A stretch of 64,000 nucleotides of DNA from positions 124,001 to 188,000 of the forward strand of contig CAWFMV010000007.1 in assembly GCA_963817015.1 (NCBI GenBank), given 5' to 3'. The notes beneath the pieces were generated by a model. It was not told where the DNA came from and searched no databases. It worked only from the letters and a program-made list of their open reading frames with translations. Each line of letters begins with the position of its first letter. Positions within the stretch are counted from its first letter, which is position 1. This document shows positions 27,409 through 35,921 of the stretch, piece by piece. The position numbers and the translations under genes are program-made. The DNA comes from VAZQ01 sp963817015. Its GTDB lineage: Bacteria > Pseudomonadota > Alphaproteobacteria > Rhizobiales > Xanthobacteraceae.

Positions 27409-27506
27409 TGGCCTACCGCTCTCTGCCGGGCACAAGCGGGTGCGTCTTCGCACCTGCAGTCATGGCCTTGAGCCTCGGCCAATGGGCCATGCGACGCTCT
27501 CGTCAT

Positions 27507-28001
27507 TCACTCGGCGGGGGTCGGGAACTGCGGGCGGCGCACCCGTGGGGCATCGGGGACAAGACCAGCGCTGCGGCCAGCGATCAGCCAATAGACCAGG
27601 CCCGCCGCAAGGCCGGCCGCCAGCACGGCGGGCGGCTGACCGTGGAATTCGAATGGCCGGCCAGGATCCACCATGGAGGCGCGGCCGACCCAGATCGACA
27701 CCACACCATTGAGGACATGGAACACCAGCGAGCGCACAGCCAGCGCCTCGGAGATCGTGATGCCGATGACGGCCGGGAGCAGCATCGGGAAGGTTGCGGC
27801 GGAGCCGACCAGAAGCATCGCGAGCCCAACCATGACAGCGACGATGTCGCCACTCGTCATGGCGTCCCCGCCAATGACCGACAGAAACACCTTCCAATTG
27901 GCAAGAAACGCCACCAGCGTTGCGGTGCAGCCCGCGAGCACGGCGCCGAGCGGTACCAAAAGAAGGCGAACGAGCAGATGATTGATACTCATCGTCGACA
28001 C
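27507..28001 (-). CDS. Four-helix integral membrane protein, unknown
   Basis: 164 residues with hydrophobic helices LLVRLLLVPLGAVLAGCTA, IVAVMVGLAMLLVGSAATF, LLPAVIGITISEALAVRSLV, and VLAAGLAAGLVYWLIAGRS. The end is Arg/Pro-rich (APRVRRPQFPTPAE). There are no catalytic motifs and I do not recognise a family. The same strand and a 98-base gap place it upstream of the PAP2 gene, so the two may be co-transcribed. Confidence 0.7.
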   Translation of the reverse strand: MSTMSINHLLVRLLLVPLGAVLAGCTATLVAFLANWKVFLSVIGGDAMTSGDIVAVMVGLAMLLVGSAATFPMLLPAVIGITISEALAVRSLVFHVLNGVVSIWVGRASMVDPGRPFEFHGQPPAVLAAGLAAGLVYWLIAGRSAGLVPDAPRVRRPQFPTPAE

Positions 28002-28175
28002 AACCTAAGACTTGTAGCCGTCCCCCGATGCGTCCCACGGCTGCTGGCGCCGCCGGTTTCTTCGGGGCGCTGGTTGTAAGCCATTTTCGGGCAAGAGGCG
28101 AGCAGCCCTCGCATAGCAGAAAGCCCTGACGCTCATGCGTCCGGCCAGAGCTATGTGAATATCGAGGTTACGGCC

Positions 28176-29417
28176 TCAATCGGTCATCGCCATGGCACGC
28201 AGCGCCATGCGCTCACGCGCGGAAAGCTTCTCGGTCGCGCTCTTGAGCTGGCCGCAGGCGGCGAGAATGTCGCGGCCGCGGGGCGTGCGCACCGGCGACG
28301 CATAGCCCGCATTGAATACGATCTCGGAGAATTTCTCGATCTGCTCCCAGTCGGAGCATTCGTAACGGGTGCCGGGCCAGGGATTGAACGGAATGAGATT
28401 GATCTTGGCCGGGATGCCCTTGAGCAGCCGTACCAGCTCTTTCGCGTCAGCCGCCTGATCGTTGATGCCCTTGAGCATCACATATTCGAAGGTGATGCGG
28501 CGCGCGTTGGAAACGCCCGGATAGTGGCGGCAGGCCTCGAGCAGATCCCTGATCGGATATTTGCGATTGAGCGGCACCAGCGTGTCGCGCAAATCGTCGC
28601 GCACGGCGTGCAGCGACACTGCCAGCATGGTGCCGATCTCGGTGCCGGCCCGCGCGATCATCGGCACGACGCCCGAGGTTGAGAGCGTGATGCGGCGCTT
28701 GGAGATGCTCAGGCCTTCGCCGTCGGACACGACATGGAGCGCATCGCGCACCGCCTCGAGATTATAAAGCGGCTCGCCCATGCCCATCATCACGATGTTC
28801 GACACAAAGCGATCGCCCTCGGTCGGCAGACCCGGACCAGTGGCGCGCGTTGCGCCCGGCCAATCGCCCAGCCGGTCGCGCGCGATCATCACCTGGCCGA
28901 CGATCTCGCCCGGCATGAGATTGCGCACCAGGCGCTGGGTGCCGGTGTGGCAGAACGAGCAGTTAAGCGTGCAGCCGACCTGGCTCGACAGGCAGAGCGT
29001 GCCGCGGTCGGTCTCAGGGATGTAGACGCACTCGACCTCATGCGGACGCTCGCCCGACACTTCGCCCGGCAGGCGGAGGAGCCATTTGCGGGTGCCGTCG
29101 GCGGAGACTTGCTCGGCCACCACCTCGGGCCGCGCCAGCGTGAAGTGCGCGTCGAGGAGGCCGTGCAGATCTTTCGACACGTTCGACATTTGCTCAAAGT
29201 GCGTGGCGCCGCGCACATAGGCCCAATGCCAGATCTGCTGCGCGCGCATCTTGCGCTGCGCCTGCGGCACTCCGATCGTGCCGAGCGCTTCCGCAATCGC
29301 AGCGCGCGACAGCCCGACCAGCGAGGGCTTGGCTGGCGGCACATAGCGCTCGAGCGGCGCCTTCTCCACGAAGCCCGCCGGCGCGCTCGGATCGGTATCG
29401 GTGGTCAATTCGGTCAT
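28176..29417 (-). CDS. rlmN: 23S rRNA (adenine2503-C2)-methyltransferase RlmN
   Basis: Intact 413-residue radical SAM methyltransferase acting on 23S rRNA A2503 and tRNA A37. Radical SAM cysteines in GCTLNCSFCHTGTQRLVRN. Family blocks: RAQQIWHWAYVRGATHFEQM, NIVMMGMGEPLYN, ITLSTSGVVPMI, LAVSLHAVRDDLRDTLVPLN, FEYVMLKGINDQ and the methyl-carrying Cys in ILAACGQL. N-terminal extension of about 40 residues (MTELTTDTDPSAPAGFVEKA) is as in relatives. No frameshift. Confidence 0.96.
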   Translation of the reverse strand: MTELTTDTDPSAPAGFVEKAPLERYVPPAKPSLVGLSRAAIAEALGTIGVPQAQRKMRAQQIWHWAYVRGATHFEQMSNVSKDLHGLLDAHFTLARPEVVAEQVSADGTRKWLLRLPGEVSGERPHEVECVYIPETDRGTLCLSSQVGCTLNCSFCHTGTQRLVRNLMPGEIVGQVMIARDRLGDWPGATRATGPGLPTEGDRFVSNIVMMGMGEPLYNLEAVRDALHVVSDGEGLSISKRRITLSTSGVVPMIARAGTEIGTMLAVSLHAVRDDLRDTLVPLNRKYPIRDLLEACRHYPGVSNARRITFEYVMLKGINDQAADAKELVRLLKGIPAKINLIPFNPWPGTRYECSDWEQIEKFSEIVFNAGYASPVRTPRGRDILAACGQLKSATEKLSARERMALRAMAMTD

Positions 29418-29592
29418 CGGCCTGAAGCAGGTCCCATATCACAACTTCCTACCACAAATAGGATCGCAGGCGCCGCTTTTGCAGGCCCCGATTGTGCCCA
29501 GCAGAAGCTCAAGGCTACACTTCCGTTGCGGCCTCGCGGCTCAAAAGCGACGGCCGAAAAGCCACCAAGAGAGCGAACCAAGGGAGGACACC

Positions 29593-30234
29593 ATGCAGCG
29601 TCTCGTGAAGACCGTGTTTGTTGCCGCAACTTGCGCATTCCCGCTCGCCGCCTTCGCGCAGGAGCGCTATCCGACGCTCAATCCGGATCAGCTCAACCCT
29701 GAGCAAAAGGCCTATGTCGAGAGCCTGCAGAAGCCGCCACGCAACAACACCACCGCGCTGAGGAACCCGCCCTTCAAGGTCTATATGCGCAGCCCCGCCC
29801 TCGCCTCGAAACTCGAGGCCGTGTCGGACTACGTTCGCTGGGGCACCGGCCAGCCGCCGCGGCTGACCGAGCTCGCGATCATGATCACGGCGCGCCATTG
29901 GTCGAGCCAGTGGATCTGGCGCGGCCACTACCGCGCGGCCGTGAAAGACGGGCTCGACCCCAGCGTCGGCGCCGACATCGCCGCCGGCAGGCGCCCCACC
30001 AAGATGAAGGAGGACGAGACGATCCTCTACAACTACGCGACCGAGCTGTATCGCGACAAGGCGGTGTCGGACGCGACCTTCGCGGCAGCGGTCAAGGCGT
30101 TCGGCGAGAAGGGCCTGATCGATCTGGTCGCCACCATGGGCTACTACGACACGGTCGCGATGACGCTGATCACCGCCAAGGCGGTCGCGCCCAAGGAAGA
30201 GGACGTGCCGCAACTGGCAGAGCTGTCGAAGTGA
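29593..30234 (+). CDS. Exported carboxymuconolactone decarboxylase-family protein
   Basis: 213 residues with a signal peptide (LVKTVFVAATCAFPLAAFAQ). The mature protein follows the CMD/AhpD-like pattern, with YMRSPALASKLEAVSDYVRW, LTELAIMITARHWSSQWIWR and the GLIDLVATMGYYDTVAMTL helix. The AhpD CxxC pair is absent, with W-S-S-Q-W at that place, so thiol peroxidase activity is unlikely. Substrate unknown. A ribosome site (AGGGAGGACACC) precedes the ATG. Divergent from rlmN. Confidence 0.82.
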   Translation: MQRLVKTVFVAATCAFPLAAFAQERYPTLNPDQLNPEQKAYVESLQKPPRNNTTALRNPPFKVYMRSPALASKLEAVSDYVRWGTGQPPRLTELAIMITARHWSSQWIWRGHYRAAVKDGLDPSVGADIAAGRRPTKMKEDETILYNYATELYRDKAVSDATFAAAVKAFGEKGLIDLVATMGYYDTVAMTLITAKAVAPKEEDVPQLAELSK

Positions 30235-30266
30235 GACGCAGCTCATTCGGCATTTGTTAGTTTGCC

Positions 30267-30431
30267 GTAGGGTGGGCAAAGGCGCCGGCACAGCTGTTCA
30301 ACAAAGGACAGCCTGGCGTGCGCCGTGCCCACCAGCGGCAATGCGTCTTGCATCGATGTCGATGGTGGGCACGGCGCACAAGGGCTCTGCAATTGTTGCG
30401 ATGCAGTGCCACGCGCCTTTGCCCACCCTAC
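30267..30431. repeat. Nested palindromic intergenic repeat (gtagggtgggcaaa type)
   Basis: Outer arms GTAGGGTGGGCAAAGGCGC (30267-30285) and its exact complement (30413-30431). Inner arms TGCGCCGTGCCCACCA (30319-30334) and its complement (30363-30378). The RNA would form a long cruciform-like hairpin. I recall similar gtagggtgggcaaagcgcag elements scattered in Bradyrhizobium genomes. Located between convergent genes. Confidence 0.85.
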
Positions 30432-30462
30432 GGCTCAGCTGCGACACAACGGCACTTGCTGC

Positions 30463-31248
30463 TCACTTCAGCCGCTCGATCAGCGCCATGGCGGCCGCCG
30501 GGGCGCGCACCTTGGCGCCCGAGATCATGTAGATGAACACGTCGCGCTTGCCTTTGCCGCGCGGTGCGGCGGCAAGCAATGCGAGATCGGCCGGCGTGGC
30601 GCCTTTGGCAAAGGTCTCCGCGCACTTCGCCCAGTCATCGAGCGCGGCCGGCGCGTAGCCGGTCTTCACCTTTTCGGATGTGCGCTGCAGGCGCGCGTAG
30701 ACGAAATCGCTGGTCACATCGGCGATCATCGGATGCTTTTCCGAATCGACCAGCACTGGCGCGACCGCATGCTTGCGCAACAGCGCGATGTAATCCGCCG
30801 TCATGAAGCTTTCATGCCTGACCTCGACCGCATGCCGGATCGGGCGGCCGTCGAGCGCGCGCGGCAGAAGCTCCAGAAACGCCGCGAAGTCGTCGGGGTT
30901 GAATGCCTTGGTGGGCGGCAACTGCCACAGCACCGGACCGAGCTTGTGCTTGAGCTCAAGCACGCCGCTCGCGAAGAACCGCTCGACCGACGAGCCCGCT
31001 TCCGCCAGTACGCGCCGATGCGTGGTATAGCGCGGCCCCTTGAGCGAGAACACGAAATCATCCGGCGTCTCGGATGCCCAGCGCCGGAAGCTTGCCGGCT
31101 TCTGCGACGCATAGAACGTGCTGTTGATCTCGATCGAGGTGACGTTGCGGCTCGCGTGCGCAAGCTCGCGCACTTGCGGCAGCCCTTTTGGGTAGAAGGT
31201 GCCACGCCAGGGCTCGAAGACCCAACCACCAATACCGACGCGAATCAT
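30463..31248 (-). CDS. DUF72 (YecE-like) TIM-barrel protein
   Basis: 261 residues. IRVGIGGWVFEPWRGTFYPK at the N-terminus, NVTSIEINSTFYASQKPASF, PDDFVFSLKGPRYTTHRRVL and LGPVLWQLPPTKAFNPDDFA are diagnostic of DUF72. RHAVEVRHESFMTADYIALL and the C-terminal VFIYMISGAKVRAPAAAMAL fit too. Biochemical role not established. No frameshift. Confidence 0.9.
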   Translation of the reverse strand: MIRVGIGGWVFEPWRGTFYPKGLPQVRELAHASRNVTSIEINSTFYASQKPASFRRWASETPDDFVFSLKGPRYTTHRRVLAEAGSSVERFFASGVLELKHKLGPVLWQLPPTKAFNPDDFAAFLELLPRALDGRPIRHAVEVRHESFMTADYIALLRKHAVAPVLVDSEKHPMIADVTSDFVYARLQRTSEKVKTGYAPAALDDWAKCAETFAKGATPADLALLAAAPRGKGKRDVFIYMISGAKVRAPAAAMALIERLK

Positions 31249-31390
31249 GGAGGGACAACTCGATTACCTGAACAATTGAATGAACAATCCAGTGACGAAT
31301 TCAGGCAAATATTGTGTGCGAATTGGGAAGAATGTGGACGGTGGATTTATTTGCGATCTGCGACTTAACACTCCCAATTGGTCTTATCAA

Positions 31391-31915
31391 TCATTTGCAC
31401 GCCTGATCGGCACGCTCGAGCGCCTGAGGGAGCCCCTTGAGCGAAAACTGGTCGGTACTGCTGGTACCGCGCGCGGAGGTACCCTTCACAGTCAGGTCGG
31501 AACCTTTGCGCATGGCGTCGAGCATGCGGGCCTCTTCCGCCATGTTCTTGATCCAGGCACCATCCTTCTGTGTGTACATCGCGAACTTCGCGGTTCCAAC
31601 CTCGGCGGTCGCTTCCGTGCTTTCCTTGAAGGGATAGCCGATGATGACCGACACCTCGTTGCGGACGTTCTCGGCCGGGCGAGTGGAAACGAACAGAAAG
31701 GCCGGGTCGCGCTTGCGACCGGGAGGAGTGGTCGTCGACGATTTCGGCTTCGAGAGCGAAAAGCAGACCTTCTTGCCCCCCGGCGTCGCCGTGTAGGCAC
31801 CCCAGTCGCCATAGGTTCCGAGCAGCGTCGGCTGATCCCCCTGCGCGCGGGCGCCCCCCGGCAAAGCGGTGAGAGCGAGCGTCACCGTGGTCCACAGCAG
31901 TCCCTTGGCCAGCAT
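31391..31915 (-). CDS. Invasion-associated locus B (IalB) family protein
   Basis: 174-residue exported protein. Signal peptide LLWTTVTLALTALPGGARAQ. The mature part has GTYGDWGAYTATPGGKKVCF, typical of IalB (Bartonella erythrocyte-invasion protein family), then SVIIGYPFKESTEATAEVG, WIKNMAEEARMLDAMRKGSD and TSSTDQFSLKGLPQALERAD with a terminal Cys pair partner in QACK. Common in free-living Rhizobiales, where it is not tied to invasion. Start MLAKGLL precedes the signal; an upstream in-frame ATG is unlikely. Confidence 0.87.
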   Translation of the reverse strand: MLAKGLLWTTVTLALTALPGGARAQGDQPTLLGTYGDWGAYTATPGGKKVCFSLSKPKSSTTTPPGRKRDPAFLFVSTRPAENVRNEVSVIIGYPFKESTEATAEVGTAKFAMYTQKDGAWIKNMAEEARMLDAMRKGSDLTVKGTSARGTSSTDQFSLKGLPQALERADQACK

Positions 31916-32050
31916 TGGCCGCCTCCGTGGTGTTTTTTGCTGCGCCCCGCTAAGATACGGATTATACAGCGAATTCGGCAATGTGAAGGCGGCCTTATAC
32001 CGCATCGCAGCGACTGTTCGCGTAAAGCCGCATTCGCCTTATAGGCGAGG

Positions 32051-33757
32051 TCACTGCGGCGATGGAAGGCATGTGGATAACCCGGTAAGGGCTCCTGTCC
32101 GAACCATCTCGGCAACTTGCGCGATCACGCTCTCCCAGTCACTCGCCTTCGGTTGCCGGCATAGCCGCGTGGTCGGGTACCAGGGCGTATCGCTGCGCTC
32201 GAGCATCCAGCGCCAGTCGGGCCAGAACGGCACCAGCACGCAGGTCGGGCGACCGAGCGCGCCCGCAAGATGCGCCACCGAGGTGTCGACCGTGATGACG
32301 AGATCGGCGAGCGTCACCACGGCGGCGGTGTCGTCGAAGTCGGCAAGCGCGTCGCCGACATGCGTCAGCGCGGACTGTCGCGTCAGCTCCTCGGCATCGG
32401 CAGCGCGCAAGTCGCGCTGGATACTGACGAAGCCTGCGTTGAGCGCAAACAGCGGCGCCATCTGGCGCAACTGCAGCGAGCGATTGCGATCGTTGACGTG
32501 ATCGGCGCTGCCCGCCCAGGCCACGGCGATGCGCGGCTGCGGCAGGCGCTCGATGCGCTCGCGCCACTTGGCGATGTGCGCCTCGCTCGCCCGCAGATAC
32601 GGAACGTCAGCCGGAATGCTCGATACTTCGGTGCGCAGCGCGCGCGGCAGACTGCCCGCCGGACAATAGACATCGAAATCCGGCAGCGCATCGCCGCGCG
32701 CCACCACCGCGGTGACGCCCTCGAGCCGTGCAAAAAGACTGCAGAGCGGAGGTGGCGCCTCCAGCACCACCGTTGCGCCCGCGCGCGCCAGCAGCGGCAC
32801 ATAACGCGCGAATTGGATGCAATCGCCGAGGCCCTGCTCGGCAGCAATGAGGATGCGCTTGCGCGCGAGCGGATATTCACCGAGCCAGAGCGGCTTGCCG
32901 AAGCTGCGGCGGCGCGCCGGCATGCCGCTGCGCTGCCAGCGCCATTCGTATTGCTCGAAGCCGCGGCGATAGTCGCCGAGAGTGAGGCGCGCGAGCGCGG
33001 CGTTGTGATGCGCATCCGCGTTCGACTTGTCGAGCACGATCGCGCGTTCGAAATCCTCGAGCGCCTCGCGCTGCTGATTGAGCGCCTGGCGAGCAACACC
33101 GCGGCCGATATGCGCCTTGACGTAATCGGGACGCAGCGCGAGCGCGCGATCGAAGGCCGCAACCGCCTCACCGGCGCGAGAGAGCGCGCTGAGCGCGCTG
33201 CCGCGATTGAGATAAGTCTCCGCATGCGCGGGCACGGCCGCCAGAACCGCGTCATACTGCGCGAGCGCTTCCTCGAACCGCCCGAGCGCCGCGAGCGCAT
33301 TGCCGCGATTGGCGAGCGTCCCGGGAAAGCCCGGCGCCAGCGCGAGCGCCGCGTCGAACGCCGTCAGCGCTTCGGCGGGCCGGCCAAGCTTCGTCAGCAC
33401 GTTGCCGCGATTGGTGATCGCCTCCACCGAGGCAGGCGTGATCGCGACCGCCTTGTCGAGGATCGCCAGCGCCTCCTGGTCGCGGTTGAGCGCCGCAAGC
33501 GCCATGCCGAGATTCGACATCACCTGCGCCGACGCCGGATTGAGCTTGAGCGCCTGCTCGAGGTGAGCGCAGGCGGCGCCGGCCTTGCCGCTCTGCAGCT
33601 TGAGCACTCCTAGAAGATGAAGGGCATCGAACCAATTGGGCTGCGCGCGCAGCACGCGGGCGCAGATCTTCTCGGCTTCCGCGAGCTTGCCCTGACGATA
33701 GAGGTTGGCCGCCTCCTCGACCGCCTGCGCCAGCATCGCCGGGTTCATCACCGCCAT
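32051..33757 (-). CDS. TPR-repeat protein with C-terminal glycosyltransferase-like domain
   Basis: 568 residues. N-terminal half (about 5-290) is a run of eight or so tetratricopeptide repeats (YRQGKLAEAEKICARVLRAQ, NRGNALAALGRFEEALAQYD, AYDFERAIVLDKSNADAHHN-like). The C-terminal part (about 300-560) has ILIAAEQGLGDCIQFARYVP, PRIAVAWAGSADHVNDRNRS, and VITVDTSVAHLAGALGRPTC, the layout of GT9/GT41-like domains following TPRs. Likely a cytosolic or membrane-peripheral glycosyltransferase modifying proteins or surface glycans; the acceptor is unknown. No frameshift. It follows the DUF1232 gene by 6 bases. Confidence 0.82.
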   Translation of the reverse strand: MAVMNPAMLAQAVEEAANLYRQGKLAEAEKICARVLRAQPNWFDALHLLGVLKLQSGKAGAACAHLEQALKLNPASAQVMSNLGMALAALNRDQEALAILDKAVAITPASVEAITNRGNVLTKLGRPAEALTAFDAALALAPGFPGTLANRGNALAALGRFEEALAQYDAVLAAVPAHAETYLNRGSALSALSRAGEAVAAFDRALALRPDYVKAHIGRGVARQALNQQREALEDFERAIVLDKSNADAHHNAALARLTLGDYRRGFEQYEWRWQRSGMPARRRSFGKPLWLGEYPLARKRILIAAEQGLGDCIQFARYVPLLARAGATVVLEAPPPLCSLFARLEGVTAVVARGDALPDFDVYCPAGSLPRALRTEVSSIPADVPYLRASEAHIAKWRERIERLPQPRIAVAWAGSADHVNDRNRSLQLRQMAPLFALNAGFVSIQRDLRAADAEELTRQSALTHVGDALADFDDTAAVVTLADLVITVDTSVAHLAGALGRPTCVLVPFWPDWRWMLERSDTPWYPTTRLCRQPKASDWESVIAQVAEMVRTGALTGLSTCLPSPQ

Positions 33758-33763
33758 GTGGAG

Positions 33764-34147
33764 TTATTGGTCGAGGCCGCGCGCCAGCGCCTGCCGCGCC
33801 GCCTCGTGATGCTCGGGCCGGATGTGCGAGGCAACGAGCCGCAGCGCCGCGGCCAGCACCGCAGCATCATCCGCATAGCCGAGAACCGGCAGGATGTCGG
33901 GAATGAGATCGACCGGCAGCACGAAATAGGCCAGCGCGCCAAGGAGTGCGGCTTTCACCTGGATCGGCGTGGTGCGATCGAAGGCGCAGTAATAGGCGGA
34001 GAGGAGATCCTCGGCGAATGGCAAACGAGCCGCCACCCGCTTCGCCTTGCTCCAGAACCCGCGCCGCACCCGCGCCTCATCGCGCGCGGCCCGTCGCGCA
34101 GTGCGCTCGTCGAGCCCTTCCCAGGCAGCAGCGTGGTCGACCGGCAT
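33764..34147 (-). CDS. YkvA/DUF1232 family protein
   Basis: 127 residues. Core DUF1232 motif AALLGALAYFVLPVDLIPDI followed by LPVLGYADDAAVLAAALRLV, with one or two hydrophobic helices. Function unknown. Same strand as the TPR-glycosyltransferase six bases downstream, so very probably co-transcribed with it. Confidence 0.88.
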   Translation of the reverse strand: MPVDHAAAWEGLDERTARRAARDEARVRRGFWSKAKRVAARLPFAEDLLSAYYCAFDRTTPIQVKAALLGALAYFVLPVDLIPDILPVLGYADDAAVLAAALRLVASHIRPEHHEAARQALARGLDQ

Positions 34148-34216
34148 GTCGCGTCTCCTGCAGACGTCAATCTGTACTCAAAATGGCCATCGCGGCGCGC
34201 AGACGCAAGGCAGCGC

Positions 34217-34510
34217 TCAGGCCCCAGCCAGCCGGTTCATCGCCTCGGCGAGCGCAATGTCACGCTCGGTCAGGCCGCCGGCATCATGGGTCGAGAGCGT
34301 CACCGTGACGGTCTTGTAGACATTGAACCATTCCGGATGGTGGTCGAGCTTCTCGGCGACGAGCGCTGCCCGGGTCATGAACCCGAACGCCTCGTTGAAG
34401 TCGCGAAACACGAAGGTCTTGGTGATGGCATCTCGGTCCTTGACCTCGCTCCAGCCGGCAAGCTTGGCGAGCGCTGCCTTGCGGGCATCTCCGGTCAGTT
34501 TCTGGGCCAT
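34217..34510 (-). CDS. phhB: Pterin-4a-carbinolamine dehydratase
   Basis: 97 residues; recycles the carbinolamine formed by pterin-dependent hydroxylases. The active-site block LVAEKLDHHPEWFNVYKTVT has the His-His pair, and KTFVFRDFNEAFGFMTRAA and VTLSTHDAGGLTERDIALAE are family markers. Start MAQKLTGDA chosen over an ATG 9 bases upstream because it fits relatives. No pterin-dependent hydroxylase is seen nearby. Confidence 0.93.
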   Translation of the reverse strand: MAQKLTGDARKAALAKLAGWSEVKDRDAITKTFVFRDFNEAFGFMTRAALVAEKLDHHPEWFNVYKTVTVTLSTHDAGGLTERDIALAEAMNRLAGA

Positions 34511-34634
34511 CGTTCGCACTCCAGTCTTGTTTGCACGATCATCTTGACACGGCTCAATGTGGGAGAGCCACTCGCAATACCAAGGTTAAGTGACTACTTG
34601 ATCCGACAATAGACCCGCCAATGCGAGGTTTCCC

Positions 34635-35753
34635 ATGTCCTGGTCGCTCAATATTGGCTCGATCGCAGGCACGCAGGTACGGGTGCACGTTACCTTCCTG
34701 CTCTTCCTGGGCTGGATCTTCGCAGCCAGCTGGGTGTCGGAGGGGCCGCAGGCGGCCTGGGCCGGCCTCGCCTTCATGGTGCTCCTGTTCGCCTGTGTGC
34801 TTGCGCATGAGTTCGGGCATATCTTCACGGCGCGGGCTTTTGGCGTAGCGACGCCGGACGTCACGCTGCTGCCGATCGGCGGGCTGGCCCGGCTCGAGCG
34901 CATTCCGGAAAAGCCGCAAGAAGAATTCCTGATCGCGATCGCAGGCCCTCTGGTCAATGTCGCAATCGCCTTCGGCCTCGTTCTGCTCGCCGGCGCCCAT
35001 CTCAAGATGGCCGATCTCGCCACGGTCGAAAGCACCAGGGTCTCGCTCGTCGATCGCCTCGCTGCGGTGAACCTGTTCCTCGCTCTGTTCAACATGATCC
35101 CGGCGTTCCCGATGGACGGCGGGCGAGTGCTGCGGGCGCTGCTCGCCACCAAGCTCGGCTTCGTGCGCGCCACTGAAGTGGCCGCCTTCATCGGCCAGGG
35201 TTTCGCCTTCGCGCTCGGCTTTGCCGGCCTGTTCGGCAATCCAATCCTCATCTTCATCGGCATCTTCGTCTATCTCGCAGCCTCCGGCGAGGCGCACAGC
35301 GTCGCGATGCGCGCGATGTCACAGGGCGTGCCGGTCGGCACCGCCATGATGACGAAGTTTGCAACCCTGGCGCCGGAGGCGGATGTCGAGGAAGCCGTGC
35401 AGACATTGCTGCAAACCAGCCAGAGCGAGTTCCCGGTGGTCGACGGCAACGGCGCGCCGGTGGGGCTGTTGGGGCGTAACGACATCATCCGGGCGCTGAA
35501 GGAGCGCGGTCCCAACGCCAAGGTCGTGGACGCGATGACGAGCCCGTTGCCGACGATCGGGCATCGCCGCTGTCTCGACGAGGCGCTGCGGTTACTGATG
35601 GAGAAGTCGGCACCCGCCGTCGCGGTCGTGGATTCGGGCGGCCGGCTTGTGGGCCTCGTCACATCGGAGACACTTGGCGAGATGATGATGCTACAGCAGG
35701 CCCTGCCCAAGGGCGTGAGCTTCGGTCCGTGGAGCCGTCCGGCGAACCCGTGA
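34635..35753 (+). CDS. Site-2 protease (M50) with CBS domain pair
   Basis: 372-residue integral membrane metalloprotease. Zn-binding HEFGH in VLAHEFGHIFTARAFG (about residue 57-61) and the third ligand in NMIPAFPMDGGRVLRALLA. About six membrane helices to residue 220, then two CBS motifs (about 240-350: DVEEAVQTLLQTSQSEFPVV, LDEALRLLMEKSAPAVAVVD) that bind adenosyl nucleotides. The substrate is unknown, possibly a membrane-bound anti-sigma factor. No frameshift. Divergent from phhB. Confidence 0.9.
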   Translation: MSWSLNIGSIAGTQVRVHVTFLLFLGWIFAASWVSEGPQAAWAGLAFMVLLFACVLAHEFGHIFTARAFGVATPDVTLLPIGGLARLERIPEKPQEEFLIAIAGPLVNVAIAFGLVLLAGAHLKMADLATVESTRVSLVDRLAAVNLFLALFNMIPAFPMDGGRVLRALLATKLGFVRATEVAAFIGQGFAFALGFAGLFGNPILIFIGIFVYLAASGEAHSVAMRAMSQGVPVGTAMMTKFATLAPEADVEEAVQTLLQTSQSEFPVVDGNGAPVGLLGRNDIIRALKERGPNAKVVDAMTSPLPTIGHRRCLDEALRLLMEKSAPAVAVVDSGGRLVGLVTSETLGEMMMLQQALPKGVSFGPWSRPANP

Positions 35754-35921
35754 GGCGCGCTGGCGATTTGGCATCCGATAGTTTGCGCGTAAGCAAAAAG
35801 CGTGGCCGCACAATGCGCTAGACCTTGTCGCGTCGCGCCGTTGTCGCGTCCCTTCGCGCATCTCTTGGCCACCCGCCGAAAATTTGGCTATGTCACCCGG
35901 TAGCGTCGGGGACACTCAGTC

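Noticed and set aside
32270..33613. Long plus-strand frame (447 codons) opposite the TPR-glycosyltransferase
   Set aside because: Composition is Arg/Ala-rich with no motif; the minus-strand TPR pattern is clear.
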